From NCBI GenBank assembly GCA_964535015.1, contig CAZHRU010000001.1:57341-121340 (forward strand): a stretch of 64,000 bases of DNA, in the 5' to 3' direction. Below, one piece after another: positions 8,811-18,224 of this stretch (its first letter is position 1; the number at the start of each line of letters is the position of its first letter). A program made the translations under genes and the position numbers. The stretch comes from CAZDUS01 sp964535015. Its GTDB lineage: Bacteria > Verrucomicrobiota > Kiritimatiellia > CAIKKV01 > CAITUY01. The notes under the pieces were generated by a model. It was not told where the DNA came from and made no database searches. It saw only the letters and a program-made list of their open reading frames with translations.

Positions 8811-10346
8811 TCATTGACGATAGGCAGAGGGCTCGATACCCAGATTCTTGATGTGGTAGTTTATGATGCGCTGGGTTGTCTGCAGATGGCGGGCGGCGGC
8901 GGCGGCAATGCCACGATGGCGTTTCAGGGCATCCACGATGATTTCGCGTTCGAAGGATTCCACCATGGTTTGCAGAGAGGCGCCAGCCTCCGGCAACAGG
9001 GAGGTATTGGTGGCCTCACTGGTCTGCAGCGAGGGGGGCATTGCGTAGCCGTGAACCACCTCGTCCGTTGACGTCAGGACGGCCCGCTCCACGCAGTTTT
9101 CCAGTTCACGCACGTTCCCTGGCCAGTGGTAGGCCATCATCATATTGATGGCGGTGGTTGAGATACGTTTGACCTTCTTGCTGTAGGCCGCGTTATACTT
9201 TTGCAGGAAGAAGTCGGCCAGCAGGAGGATATCCGATCGCCGTTCCCTCAATGGAGGGAGCAGAATGGGAAAGACATTCAAGCGGTAGTACAGGTCCTCG
9301 CGGAAACGACCCGACCGAATGGCCTCTTCCAGATTACGGCTGGTGGCGGCAATAACCCGAACGTTAACCGACAGGGTTTTGTCGCCGCCGACGCGTTCAA
9401 AGGACCGTTCCTGAAGAACACGCAAGAGACGGACCTGCACGGCGGGCGTGATATCACCGATTTCATCGAGGAAGATAGACCCGCCGCTGGCAAGTTCGAA
9501 TCGGCCGCGTCGCTGTTGGGCGGCCCCGGTAAATGCGCCCTTTTCATGGCCAAAGAGTTCGCTTTCGATGAGGTTCTCGGGCAGGGCGGCGCAGTTGATG
9601 CTGATGAAGGGGTTGTTGCGGCGTGAACTGCCGAAGTGGATGGCCCGCGCGACAAGTTCCTTGCCGGTTCCGGATTCTCCCCGGATGAGGACGGTGGCGG
9701 TGCTGTCGGCGACCTGGGCGATCTGGTCATAGACGGCACGCATTTCCTTGGAATTGCCGACCAGATTGTGCGGCTGATAGCGGTCGCCCAACTGGCGGCG
9801 GAGCCGTTCATTTTCGGCTTTCAGGCTTTCCTGCTCATGAATTTGTTCGCGGATGCTGGCGACGGCTTCCGCAAGGAGATTCGCCACGATCACCAGGAAG
9901 TCCAGGTCCTTGGCGAGGGCGGAATCCGGGGCGGCCGGACGATTGATGCTGATGGTTCCAATGACCTGCCGGTGATGCAGGATGGGGACGCAGATGAAGG
10001 CGGTACAGACGTCCTTGCGTGCCCGTGTGCGATTCAGGAAGCGGGGGTCATTCCGAATATCGGGCACGATTTCCGGCTTTCCGCGTTTTGCGACCGAGCC
10101 GGTGATGCCTTCACCAAGTCGGTATTGGCCGCGATTGCGCTCCTCGGGCGTCAGTCCCCGTGAAGCCTCAATGACAAACACTTCCGTATCGGGCCGCCGA
10201 AGGGTAAGGGTCCCGTAGGACATGCCCATTTCCTTTTCCAGGATGTCGAAAACATCCTGGAGGAGTGATGAGATTTCACGGCGGTGTGCCATCGCCTGCG
10301 AAATGTGATAGAGGACTCTGAGTTCTACCGATTCACGCTTGTCCAT
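8811..10346 (-). CDS. GAF-AAA-HTH sigma54-dependent activator, NifA-like
   Basis: A 511-residue enhancer-binding protein. It has an N-terminal GAF domain (about 10-165), an AAA+ domain (about 195-430) with Walker A GESGTGKE, the sigma54 contact loop GAFTGA and Walker B IFLDEIGD, and a C-terminal Fis-type HTH (about 468-511). Domain order matches NifA and related GAF regulators; there is no receiver domain. The ATG lies inside the last codons of the upstream multi-receiver gene (14-bp overlap), so the two are co-expressed. Nothing shows that it controls nitrogen fixation: no nif genes are present. The ligand sensed by the GAF domain is unknown. Confidence 0.9.
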   Translation of the reverse strand: MDKRESVELRVLYHISQAMAHRREISSLLQDVFDILEKEMGMSYGTLTLRRPDTEVFVIEASRGLTPEERNRGQYRLGEGITGSVAKRGKPEIVPDIRNDPRFLNRTRARKDVCTAFICVPILHHRQVIGTISINRPAAPDSALAKDLDFLVIVANLLAEAVASIREQIHEQESLKAENERLRRQLGDRYQPHNLVGNSKEMRAVYDQIAQVADSTATVLIRGESGTGKELVARAIHFGSSRRNNPFISINCAALPENLIESELFGHEKGAFTGAAQQRRGRFELASGGSIFLDEIGDITPAVQVRLLRVLQERSFERVGGDKTLSVNVRVIAATSRNLEEAIRSGRFREDLYYRLNVFPILLPPLRERRSDILLLADFFLQKYNAAYSKKVKRISTTAINMMMAYHWPGNVRELENCVERAVLTSTDEVVHGYAMPPSLQTSEATNTSLLPEAGASLQTMVESFEREIIVDALKRHRGIAAAAARHLQTTQRIINYHIKNLGIEPSAYRQ

Positions 10347-12381
10347 AGACCGTATGTTTCTGTTGGTTCAAAGAGACAATGGGAAGGGGGTAGTGCGTGC
10401 GTGAAAGCACCCGCTGAATTTCGCCGTCGATGGAAGGGCGATCGAGATCGGACGACTCCGGCTCTGGAAGGGGGAGGATCTCTGTGATTTGGTCGAGGAA
10501 AACACTGGGTTTGTAAGGCCGCAACACATGCCCTTTGACATTGAGCGAAGGAGGAGTCGCTCCGCCGGGGTGTCCGGAAGCCGCAATCACTTGCACGTGG
10601 CCAAACTCGGGCAATGACGCCAGGCGTTTCGAGAAATCCATCAGGGCGGCCTCCTGAACATCACAATCCAGGATTATGCAATTCGGCGGTAGTTCCCGGA
10701 AACGGGTGAGGGCATCCTGAAAGCCATGAGCCAAGGCGACACTACAGCCAGTCTGCTGAAACAGCACGGTGCCGGCAATAAGGAGTTGGGGGATGCTTTG
10801 ATCCACGATCATGACGTTGAAGGTGTTTGAACCCCGGGATTGCCCCCGCAGGGAAATGCCCCGGCGCAGGCGCGTCAGGAAAGAGGTCGTTGCTATGGGT
10901 TTGAGCGCGTAATCGCTCACGCCAAGTTCGAGAGTGCGTGTAACGGAGTCCTCGCTGGAGGCCAGGATCAAGATGTGAAACCGGCTGAGTTTCTGGCATG
11001 CCCTGACGTCTTTGACAAGACGCACAGCCCCGTCATCTGGCAGGCTGTCATCGACGACAAGCATGTTAAAGGGAGACTGGATCAATCGCTCCACGGCGCC
11101 TTCCACGCTGGGCAGTGCTACGACTTCGATCCGGTCTTTTCCGATCATCTGAGTGATGGCGCGTTCGAGGGCCGCATCGCCCACGCAGATGGCGATCCGC
11201 CCGGAGTGATGGAAGGAAGGAACACCATCGGAAACGATAGAGAGCGCAGAGGGTTTGCCGGCGGTATTAAAGGTTGCCTGAAAGAGGTACCCTTCGACTT
11301 TGGAGGCAACATCGGCGAACGCGTCACTGGGGTGCAGCATGGCGAAGCCTGCGCAGGCCTTCAGGGGCAGGGCCTTGCCTGAGGTCTGGGTTATCTGAAG
11401 ACGGTTGATCTGCTGGAGGACTTTTTCCAGAGCGCTGGTGACGCCGAAGTGATCTTCGCCGGGCAGGTTGACCGCGAACTCGGAAAGCCCCCAACGCGCG
11501 ACAACATCGGTTGTGCGGAAAGACGACGAGAGGAGGGATCCAACATGACGGATAAGATCGTCCAAGGTCTCCTGGCTGGAGTTCTGTTTGACAAGATTGA
11601 AATTGGTCAGTCCAATCAGGGCGAACGAGAGCGGTTCGGCATTCCGTGCTGCGGAGACCTGAAGAGACGCGCAGGCTTCGATAAAGGCGGCCCGGTTCAA
11701 CAATCCGCTCAAGGGGTCACGGCGGGACGGGCGGCCCAGTTCAAAACGCCGTTTCAGGCGGGTGGCGATGAAATCGGCCACCTCGTTGGCGTCGACGGGT
11801 TTGTTGAAATAGGCATCCGCATCATGAACCAGGGAGGGGGTGGCGTTTGGGGTGGCGCCTTGAGGAAGAATCGCAATGATGGGCATGGCGGCGGTAGACG
11901 GGTCGGATCGCAGTTCGTGAATCAGAACCAGGCCTTCTTCACCGGCAAGAACAGAATCCACAATGAGGAGGGAGGGGGAGTTGTGCTGTAATTGCTGGCG
12001 CACGGTAGCGGTGGATTCGCTCATGAAGACGCGGTGGCCGTCTGCTTGGAAGACGTTGTTGAGTGACTCGCGCAGGACGGGATCGCAGGACACGAGCAGT
12101 ATCGTCAGGCGGCGGGGTTCCTGTTGGGCAAGTTCGACCCGCATGCGTGTAATGAGGGTCCGCACGCGGGCGGCCAGGTTATCGGGGCTTGCGTTCTCGA
12201 CCTCGTTTGCGCAGGTGGCGAGTTGCTGGAGATTGTTTTGTTTGCACGAGGCGCCCAGTGTTGCGGCCATCCGGCGGATGATTAACGCGGATTCCGGGGA
12301 GGAGTCCAGTGCCTGGAGGGCCGTCCTGAAGGCGTCAATTCTGTGGCCATAATTGATTGTCGACTGTTTCCCATGGTCCAT
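10333..12381 (-). CDS. Multi-receiver signalling protein with degenerate GGDEF domain
   Basis: About 682 residues. There is an N-terminal helical region (about 1-85, perhaps a degenerate HPt), then a receiver domain (about 93-205; LLIVDS phosphoacceptor and the Lys of YFNKP), a GGDEF-like domain (about 220-385) and two more receivers (about 395-515 with LVVDDS and LKP; about 520-645 with IILDCD and RPYKP). The GGDEF active site reads WGLSEF, so cyclic-di-GMP synthesis is unlikely. The ATG at 12381 has GAGAGGAGA upstream and is preferred to the TTG at 12408. It is the first gene of a pair with the GAF-sigma54 activator and probably feeds signals to it; that link is inferred. Confidence 0.8.
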   Translation of the reverse strand: MDHGKQSTINYGHRIDAFRTALQALDSSPESALIIRRMAATLGASCKQNNLQQLATCANEVENASPDNLAARVRTLITRMRVELAQQEPRRLTILLVSCDPVLRESLNNVFQADGHRVFMSESTATVRQQLQHNSPSLLIVDSVLAGEEGLVLIHELRSDPSTAAMPIIAILPQGATPNATPSLVHDADAYFNKPVDANEVADFIATRLKRRFELGRPSRRDPLSGLLNRAAFIEACASLQVSAARNAEPLSFALIGLTNFNLVKQNSSQETLDDLIRHVGSLLSSSFRTTDVVARWGLSEFAVNLPGEDHFGVTSALEKVLQQINRLQITQTSGKALPLKACAGFAMLHPSDAFADVASKVEGYLFQATFNTAGKPSALSIVSDGVPSFHHSGRIAICVGDAALERAITQMIGKDRIEVVALPSVEGAVERLIQSPFNMLVVDDSLPDDGAVRLVKDVRACQKLSRFHILILASSEDSVTRTLELGVSDYALKPIATTSFLTRLRRGISLRGQSRGSNTFNVMIVDQSIPQLLIAGTVLFQQTGCSVALAHGFQDALTRFRELPPNCIILDCDVQEAALMDFSKRLASLPEFGHVQVIAASGHPGGATPPSLNVKGHVLRPYKPSVFLDQITEILPLPEPESSDLDRPSIDGEIQRVLSRTHYPLPIVSLNQQKHTVYGQA

Positions 12382-12565
12382 AGAATAAGAGTCTCCTCTC
12401 GTCGTCAAAAGCGGTCGGCAGACTACGCTGTTACCGTGATACGCAAGCGCAGGGATAATTGCACAGGAACCGGACGGTAATCAACACTAGTTATCATGTT
12501 GTCGCTGAAAGCATACACGTATTACACTGGGCAGGCAACGGGCAGCAGACACGAGGGAGGCGGCG

Positions 12566-15004
12566 ATGGTTGAGAGACGGACGGCGAGCGGAAAACCTTT
12601 GACGGACAAAGCGGTTGGGCGAGGATTGCGCCTGAATATCATCGCGGGCAGTTTGGGAACGATGTGGGGGGTCATTGTCGGCGGGATGCCTCTGACCATG
12701 TTCATGAACGCGATTGGGGCCAGCGGTGTGGCGATTGGGATGACGGTTGCCGTTCAGCAACTCAGCATGGCGCTGCAGATTCCAGCGGCGATGCTGGCCG
12801 AACGACTGGTGAGACGGAAGGTCTTTTGGGGAGTATACGCCCTGGGACATCGGGTCCTCTGGTTCGTGCCTGCGACGCTTCCTTTCCTGTTTGAAAGCGG
12901 CGACCGGCATTTGGTTGTGGCGGTGGTAGTAGCCGTGGCGGGCAGTTCCATCCTGGCGCAACTGAGTGCCCCGGCATGGTGGAGTTGGATGGCTGATTTG
13001 GTGCCCGTGGAACGGCGGGCCAGTTTCTGGGCCACGCGACACAGTTTTGTATCGGCGGCGAGCCTGGTGGCTTTGGTGATGTCGGGATACGTACTGGAGG
13101 TCTTTCCTGATCCGCATGCGCCGGGTGGGTCCTTCCTTGGTTTTGCCATTGTTTTCAGCTTCGCCGCCGTGGTTGGGGTCGCCGACATTCTCATTCACCT
13201 AGGGGTTCCTGAACCGAAGACGGAGGGGAAGGGGGATGCAAGCGGCCTGGTGTCACGTGTTCTGGAACCGTTCAAAAACCGAGATTTCCTGTGGCTGACG
13301 GTGGCAATGGGGATCTGGTCGTTTTCCGTCGGACTGGTGGGACAGTTTGGCCTGGTTTATCTCAGGGAAGTGTACCATATCGGATATGCCGCCATGGCCG
13401 GTATGATGATTGCGGGGACTATCGGCGGGTCCGTGGCTGGGATTCTCTGGGGGTACGTCATTGATCGGGTTGGGGCGCGGAACTTTGGTGCCATCATGAT
13501 GATGGTGGCCCCGTTGATGGGGGCGGTTTGGTTCTTTCTCCGGGATGGCGTGGTGGCCATTCCTGTGCCTTTCCTTCATAATCCTGTTGTGTATCAGCCG
13601 TTGCTGTTACTGGTGGTGGTCAGTTTCTTCAGCGGGTTGTTTTACTCCGGGGTTGGGTTGTCGCAAGTGAGTCTGCTGGCGGCATTATCCTCTGCCAAGG
13701 GGCGTACGATGGCGATGGCGGTACACTGGTCCGCCGTTGGTCTTCTGGCCGCCACAGGCCCGCTCGTGGGGGGGCGGGTGATGGACTGGGTGCATGCTCA
13801 TCCGTTCCAGTGGATCATGCCGACGGGGCCGAAGTTTGATTTCTTCCATTTACTGATTCTGATGCAAGTGGCCGTGGTTTGGTTGCTGACCGTACGGGTG
13901 ATGTTGCTGGTTCGGCAACGGGAAGGGGAGATGTCTTTTCGGACGGCGGTGGCCAGTTTTCAGTTCTCGAACCCGTTACGGGTGCTTACGGGGATTTTCA
14001 ATATTTACTCGATGCTGTCCTCCACGTCACGTGGCGGAAGGCTCGATGCGGTGAGGCGGCTTGGCGAGGACCGGATGCGGATAGCGGTGAAGGATCTGAT
14101 TCATCAGTTGGATGATCCCTCGACGGAAGTACGCGAGGAGGCGGCGATTGCCCTTGGGCGTATTGGCAGCCCGGATGCCGTCGAAGCGTTGCTGTCCAAG
14201 TTCGACGATCCGCATGCGGATCTTGGGCCCCAAATTGCCAGGGCGTTGCGACAGGCCCATAGTCCGGAAGCGGTGGAGTCGTTGATTCGGCGGTTGGGCG
14301 ACGCTGACCGGGAGACCGTGACCGAGAGTGTCCGCGCCTTGGGTGAAATCGGTGATGCACGTGCGAAGGGACCCTTGCTCACGGTCCTGAAGCAGAGTGG
14401 CGACGCCAAATTGGTTTCGGTTTCCAGTGAGGCGCTGGCGCGACTGGGGGAAATGGCGGCGATCTACGAGATTTTCCCGCGAATGAATGCCAGCAACAAC
14501 CCGGTGTTGAAGCGATCTCTGGCCATGGCGGCCGCCGACCTGCTTGGGGAGCCGGGTGACTTCTACCGGATACTGGTCAAGGAGCAGAGAAGCAAAGGGG
14601 GTGGCGTCGAGTACCTGCTTTCGGAAATCCAAGGGGTGATTGAAGGGGCCGAAGGCAAGATCCTGCCCAGCCAGACAGCGATGTTGCGGGGGTGCCTGGA
14701 ATGCCTGCACGAGGCCCAGTTGGCCGGCAAACCGGCGCTGGAGGCTGACATCATTTTTGATCTGGCCTTGCGGCTTGTGGCGGTCAGTTATGGTCTTCAA
14801 TTCGGCGTTGATTCGCCTGCGCTTGTTGAGACCATTATCTGGCACGATCCCAGATTCGGGGTGGGTGTGTGGTACCTGGAGTTACTCCGTGAGGCCCGGG
14901 AGCAACAAGGCAGGACGCCGGACGGGACCGAAATCCTTCTGGGCCTTTACGTGCTGTCCCGGTGGCGACCGGGCGAGAAGCCGACTGGAGAGGGTGACGC
15001 CTGA
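12566..15004 (+). CDS. MFS transporter fused to HEAT-repeat domain
   Basis: An 812-residue protein. Residues about 20-455 form a major facilitator superfamily transporter with about 12 hydrophobic segments; the middle cytoplasmic loop is at about 215-235. From about 490 the protein becomes soluble with HEAT/PBS-lyase-type repeats (units such as VREEAAIALGRIGSPDAVEAL and ETVTESVRALGEIGDARA) to about 640. A further helical domain runs to the end. The reading frame is continuous and the two parts have similar composition, so this looks like a true fusion rather than an assembly error. Substrate is unknown; the soluble part may bind a protein partner at the cytoplasmic face. The gene starts with its own upstream gap and no operon partner. 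Confidence 0.82.
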   Translation: MVERRTASGKPLTDKAVGRGLRLNIIAGSLGTMWGVIVGGMPLTMFMNAIGASGVAIGMTVAVQQLSMALQIPAAMLAERLVRRKVFWGVYALGHRVLWFVPATLPFLFESGDRHLVVAVVVAVAGSSILAQLSAPAWWSWMADLVPVERRASFWATRHSFVSAASLVALVMSGYVLEVFPDPHAPGGSFLGFAIVFSFAAVVGVADILIHLGVPEPKTEGKGDASGLVSRVLEPFKNRDFLWLTVAMGIWSFSVGLVGQFGLVYLREVYHIGYAAMAGMMIAGTIGGSVAGILWGYVIDRVGARNFGAIMMMVAPLMGAVWFFLRDGVVAIPVPFLHNPVVYQPLLLLVVVSFFSGLFYSGVGLSQVSLLAALSSAKGRTMAMAVHWSAVGLLAATGPLVGGRVMDWVHAHPFQWIMPTGPKFDFFHLLILMQVAVVWLLTVRVMLLVRQREGEMSFRTAVASFQFSNPLRVLTGIFNIYSMLSSTSRGGRLDAVRRLGEDRMRIAVKDLIHQLDDPSTEVREEAAIALGRIGSPDAVEALLSKFDDPHADLGPQIARALRQAHSPEAVESLIRRLGDADRETVTESVRALGEIGDARAKGPLLTVLKQSGDAKLVSVSSEALARLGEMAAIYEIFPRMNASNNPVLKRSLAMAAADLLGEPGDFYRILVKEQRSKGGGVEYLLSEIQGVIEGAEGKILPSQTAMLRGCLECLHEAQLAGKPALEADIIFDLALRLVAVSYGLQFGVDSPALVETIIWHDPRFGVGVWYLELLREAREQQGRTPDGTEILLGLYVLSRWRPGEKPTGEGDA

Positions 15005-15112
15005 AACAGGGGGCGGACTCTATTGTGGGTACCGGCGTAAAAAATCCGCTTCTGGGAATCCCGGCATAATGCTAAAATGTGGACCTTCAACACAATAGGA
15101 AGGAATAACAAC

Positions 15113-15703
15113 ATGGCAGTATTGGTGACGAAAGAGGCTCCTGATTTTACGGCGCAGGCAGTGTTGCCGGATAATTCCATTGGAGAGGTCAAGTTGTCGT
15201 CCTACCGGGGCAAGTATGTCGTGCTCCTGTTCTATCCGTTAGACTTCACCTTTGTGTGTCCGTCGGAGATCATCGCGTTTGACAAGGCAGTGAAGCGGTT
15301 CAAGGAAAAGAACGCCGTGGTGCTTGGCATTTCGGTTGATTCCCAGTTTACGCATTATCATTGGCGCCTGACTCCGCGGAACAAAGGCGGCATCGGGGAG
15401 ATTCAGTTCCCGTTGGTGGCGGATCTGGACAAGTCAATTGCCCGCGCCTACGATGTTCTGATGAATGAGGCTGTGGCGTTGCGCGGGTTGTTTTTGATCG
15501 ACACCCACGGTGTGGTGCGGCACCAGTTGGTTAACGACCTTCCCATCGGGCGCAGCGTGGACGAGATTCTGCGGACGCTGGATGCCCTGCAGTACACGGA
15601 AGAGCACGGTGAAGTGTGCCCCGCGAACTGGAGAGAAGGCGATGAGGCCATGAAGCCTACCGCCGAGGGTGTCGCCAGTTACCTGAGTAAGCATGCCAAG
15701 TGA
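15113..15703 (+). CDS. 2-Cys peroxiredoxin (AhpC/Prx1 type)
   Basis: A 196-residue thiol peroxidase that reduces hydrogen peroxide and organic peroxides. The peroxidatic Cys49 is in DFTFVCPSE and the resolving cysteine in EVCPANW near residue 168, both as in typical 2-Cys peroxiredoxins. ATG 15113 is chosen because AGGAAGGAA lies upstream; the ATG at 15077 adds an unrelated 12-residue leader. Electrons probably come from thioredoxin; a TrxB is encoded at 55278 in the same window, though not nearby. The nadD gene follows after only three bases. Confidence 0.93.
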   Translation: MAVLVTKEAPDFTAQAVLPDNSIGEVKLSSYRGKYVVLLFYPLDFTFVCPSEIIAFDKAVKRFKEKNAVVLGISVDSQFTHYHWRLTPRNKGGIGEIQFPLVADLDKSIARAYDVLMNEAVALRGLFLIDTHGVVRHQLVNDLPIGRSVDEILRTLDALQYTEEHGEVCPANWREGDEAMKPTAEGVASYLSKHAK

Positions 15704-15706
15704 CGC

Positions 15707-16336
15707 ATGGATGAGTTGATCCCACGGAACCGTATAGGCGTGCTGGGCGGGACCTTCAATCCGGTGCACGAGGGTCATTTGATTCTGGCCCAGGACGCCT
15801 TTGAGCACTTTGAGTTAAGCAAGGTGCTTTTCATGCCCTGCGCCTATCCGCCTCATAAGACTGATCGTGACCTGCTTTCGGCAGAGCACCGGGTGGCGAT
15901 GCTGGAATCGGCCATCGAGGGGGATTTGCGGTTTCAGGTGTCGCGGGAAGAAATAGACCGCGATGGGGTTTCATACACGATTGAGACGGCGCGCAGGCTC
16001 AGGACGCAATATCCGGAATCTGAAATCGTTTTCATCATCGGGTCGGATTCCCTGCTGGAACTGCACCTTTGGAAAGATATTGGTGAACTGCTTGAGTTGT
16101 GCCACTTTGCAACTCTGACAAGGCCGGGGGCGGATTATGAGGGGGTGATGAAGGCTGATTTGCGGCTTCCCGGGGAATGGGGCAACCGGTTGAAGCGTTT
16201 TGTGAGGGTAGGGCACACGGTGAACATTTCGTCGTCGGATATCCGGTACCGGGTCGCTGAGGGAATGTCGATACGTTACCTTGTGCATCCGGCGGTGGAA
16301 ATGTACATTACCGAGCATTCGCTTTATAGGAGATGA
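15707..16336 (+). CDS. nadD: Nicotinate-nucleotide adenylyltransferase NadD
   Basis: Adenylates nicotinate mononucleotide with ATP in NAD biosynthesis. The 209-residue protein shows the nucleotidyltransferase motif GGTFNPVHEGH (residues 14-24) and the C-terminal ISSSDIR motif, both diagnostic for NadD. It is followed by rsfS with a 4-bp overlap at the first possible start. The nadD-rsfS pairing is common in bacteria and supports both calls. The ribosome-binding site is weak, so translation may depend on coupling to the peroxiredoxin gene just upstream. Confidence 0.94.
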   Translation: MDELIPRNRIGVLGGTFNPVHEGHLILAQDAFEHFELSKVLFMPCAYPPHKTDRDLLSAEHRVAMLESAIEGDLRFQVSREEIDRDGVSYTIETARRLRTQYPESEIVFIIGSDSLLELHLWKDIGELLELCHFATLTRPGADYEGVMKADLRLPGEWGNRLKRFVRVGHTVNISSSDIRYRVAEGMSIRYLVHPAVEMYITEHSLYRR

Positions 16337-16341
16337 TACCA

Positions 16342-16677
16342 ATGGAGAGTATTGATATGGCGCGCGCAGCGCGAGAGGCGCTTTTGTCCAAGAAAGGGAC
16401 ATCGGTTGTCATTCTGGATGTGCGGAAGATATCGCCGGTGACAGACTACTATGTGATTGCGTCCGGGGTTACAGCGCCGCAGCTCAAAGCAATGTCCAGT
16501 GCGGTACATCGTCATTTGAAGGAGTCCGGTATTCGATTTTTCAGGCAGTCAGGAATGCCTGACGACGGGTGGGTGGTGTTGGATTTCGTGGACGTGGTCA
16601 TCCACATGTTTTTGCAGGAGATCCGGGACTACTACGCCATCGAAGAGTTGTGGGCTGATGCGCCCCAGGTAAGTTAG
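16342..16677 (+). CDS. rsfS: Ribosome silencing factor RsfS
   Basis: Binds ribosomal protein L14 (uL14) and blocks subunit joining under starvation. The 111-residue protein has the conserved family core LDVRKISPVTDYYVIASG and the later DDGWVVLDFVDVVIHMF region. The ATG at 16342 lies 10 nt after AGGAG and is favoured; the ATG at 16333 overlaps the nadD stop (ATGA) but is too close to that Shine-Dalgarno. Position directly after nadD is the classical arrangement. Confidence 0.93.
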   Translation: MESIDMARAAREALLSKKGTSVVILDVRKISPVTDYYVIASGVTAPQLKAMSSAVHRHLKESGIRFFRQSGMPDDGWVVLDFVDVVIHMFLQEIRDYYAIEELWADAPQVS

Positions 16678-16719
16678 ATGGTTTCCCGAGTCCTCGGGAA
16701 AGGCGGTGGAGATGTGAAG

Positions 16720-17673
16720 ATGACGCCTCGGGAACGTTTTATTGGTGCGCTGGAGCGCCGGCCGTTAACCGGACGGGTTCCGCATTTCGAACTGGTGTTC
16801 TTTCTGACGATGGAGGCGTTTGGGAAGGTCCACCCCTCCCAGCGACATTATCAGCAGTGGCAGCAGATGGAGGAAAAGGAACGCCGTTTGCATTTGGATG
16901 AGATGGCGGAGGTCTATCTGGCCACGGCCGAACGCTTTGAACACAGCGCCATTTTTCTGCATCCGAGTCCCGGAGGCTTGGAATGGACCTGCCGGTTGAT
17001 TGATCTTGTCCGGGAGAAGAGCGGTGACCGGTATTTCCTGATGTTGCACGGCGATGCCACCCATGACATTCCCGGTGGAGACAGGATGCTGGAGTTCTCC
17101 TACCGGCTGGCCGACGAACCGGAGAAGGTTAAGCGTGAGGCTGCGGAACGAGTGACGTGGGCGTTAAACCGGGGAGCCGAGTTGAAGGCGCATGGTGGTT
17201 TGGATGGATTCGCCTTGTGTTCGGACTACTGCCTGAACACCGGCCCCTTTCTGAGTCCTGACCAGTTCGGTGAGTTCGTAACCCCGTATCTGGCGACGTT
17301 GATCCAAGGGTATCGGGACATGGGGTTCTATACGATCAAGCACACGGATGGGAACATTATGCCGATCATTGACCAGTTGGTGGATGCGAAACCGCATGCG
17401 CTGCACTCCCTTGATCCCCAGGCGGGTGTCGACATCGCGGAGGTCAAGCGCCGGTACGGCAAACAGGTATGCCTGATTGGCAATGTGGATTGCGGCAAGA
17501 TGGATACAGGAACGGATGAGGATGTGGTGGAGTCGGTCACCTATGCCCTTACGCAGGGCATGCCCGGTGGCGGTTACATCTTTTCCACCAGCAATTGCAT
17601 CTACACCGGCATGCGGTTGGCCCGTTATGAACTTATGCTGGACGTCTGGCGAAAACTGGGAAATTACCCCTGA
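16720..17673 (+). CDS. Uroporphyrinogen-decarboxylase-family protein, methyltransferase-like
   Basis: A 317-residue TIM-barrel protein of the URO-D/MtaA/CmuA family. It starts MTPRERFIGALERR, typical of the methylcobamide:CoM methyltransferase-like branch rather than HemE, and carries the C-terminal GGGYIFSTSNCIYTG region. In this branch a Cys or His in that loop helps bind zinc or the substrate thiol. No corrinoid protein or methyltransferase partner gene is adjacent, so the substrate is unknown. ATG 16720 is preferred because GGTGGAG precedes it; ATG 16678 directly after the rsfS stop is an alternative. The 3' end overlaps the convergent anti-sigma gene by 10 bp. Confidence 0.75.
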   Translation: MTPRERFIGALERRPLTGRVPHFELVFFLTMEAFGKVHPSQRHYQQWQQMEEKERRLHLDEMAEVYLATAERFEHSAIFLHPSPGGLEWTCRLIDLVREKSGDRYFLMLHGDATHDIPGGDRMLEFSYRLADEPEKVKREAAERVTWALNRGAELKAHGGLDGFALCSDYCLNTGPFLSPDQFGEFVTPYLATLIQGYRDMGFYTIKHTDGNIMPIIDQLVDAKPHALHSLDPQAGVDIAEVKRRYGKQVCLIGNVDCGKMDTGTDEDVVESVTYALTQGMPGGGYIFSTSNCIYTGMRLARYELMLDVWRKLGNYP

Positions 17674-18224
17674 TGGATAAGTGTCTCAGGTAAGGCCGGT
17701 GTTTCTTCCGATTCCTCCGGCATGTCCAACAGGCCCTGCGTGACCAGGATTTGTTGTGCAAGATCGTCGATATTCAACGGCGAGAGATGGTGATCTCCCC
17801 ACTGTTCGAACCAGACTTCGGGGTCGGTGATGGCGAATAGGATGTCGGAGATTTCGGCGAGGCGGGCGGAGGACGGCGGGAGGCTGGGTGGATGCCGGGG
17901 GATGGTTTGGCTCAGTGTGATCCAAAGCCCCACGCCAATCACGAGACTTGCGGCCACGGCCACAAGGAGGCGGGGCAGGCGCTGGAAGGCAGCGCCCGGT
18001 TGAAGTGGGCGGTGTGCCGCAGCGGCCATGATGGTGGCGACGGTGGTGTCCGGAGCGTCGACCGGATGGTCTGAAAAGGCGCGGTGGAAGGCAGCGAGGT
18101 CCCGTGCGAACGCACGACAGTTCGCGCAGTGTTCCAGATGCCGTTGCCGTTCGGCGGACTGGCTGCTGGAAATCTCGGCTGTCGTTTCCAGCAGGATGTA
18201 TCGTTCGGTGGTTTTGCAGTTCAT
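17664..18224 (-). CDS. Putative zinc-finger anti-sigma factor
   Basis: A 186-residue single-pass membrane protein. The N-terminus has the anti-sigma zinc motif HLEHCANC (His-x3-Cys-x2-Cys), followed by a transmembrane segment at about residues 86-106 and a periplasmic domain of about 80 residues with no recognised fold. The start overlaps the end of the ECF sigma gene by 4 bp, the standard arrangement of a membrane anti-sigma factor with its cognate sigma. It would hold the sigma factor inactive until an envelope signal arrives. Confidence 0.82.
   Translation of the reverse strand: MNCKTTERYILLETTAEISSSQSAERQRHLEHCANCRAFARDLAAFHRAFSDHPVDAPDTTVATIMAAAAHRPLQPGAAFQRLPRLLVAVAASLVIGVGLWITLSQTIPRHPPSLPPSSARLAEISDILFAITDPEVWFEQWGDHHLSPLNIDDLAQQILVTQGLLDMPEESEETPALPETLIHQG

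Noticed and set aside
8811..10346. True NifA
   Set aside because: Domain order matches but no nif genes are present and the linker cysteines of oxygen-sensitive NifA are not evident.
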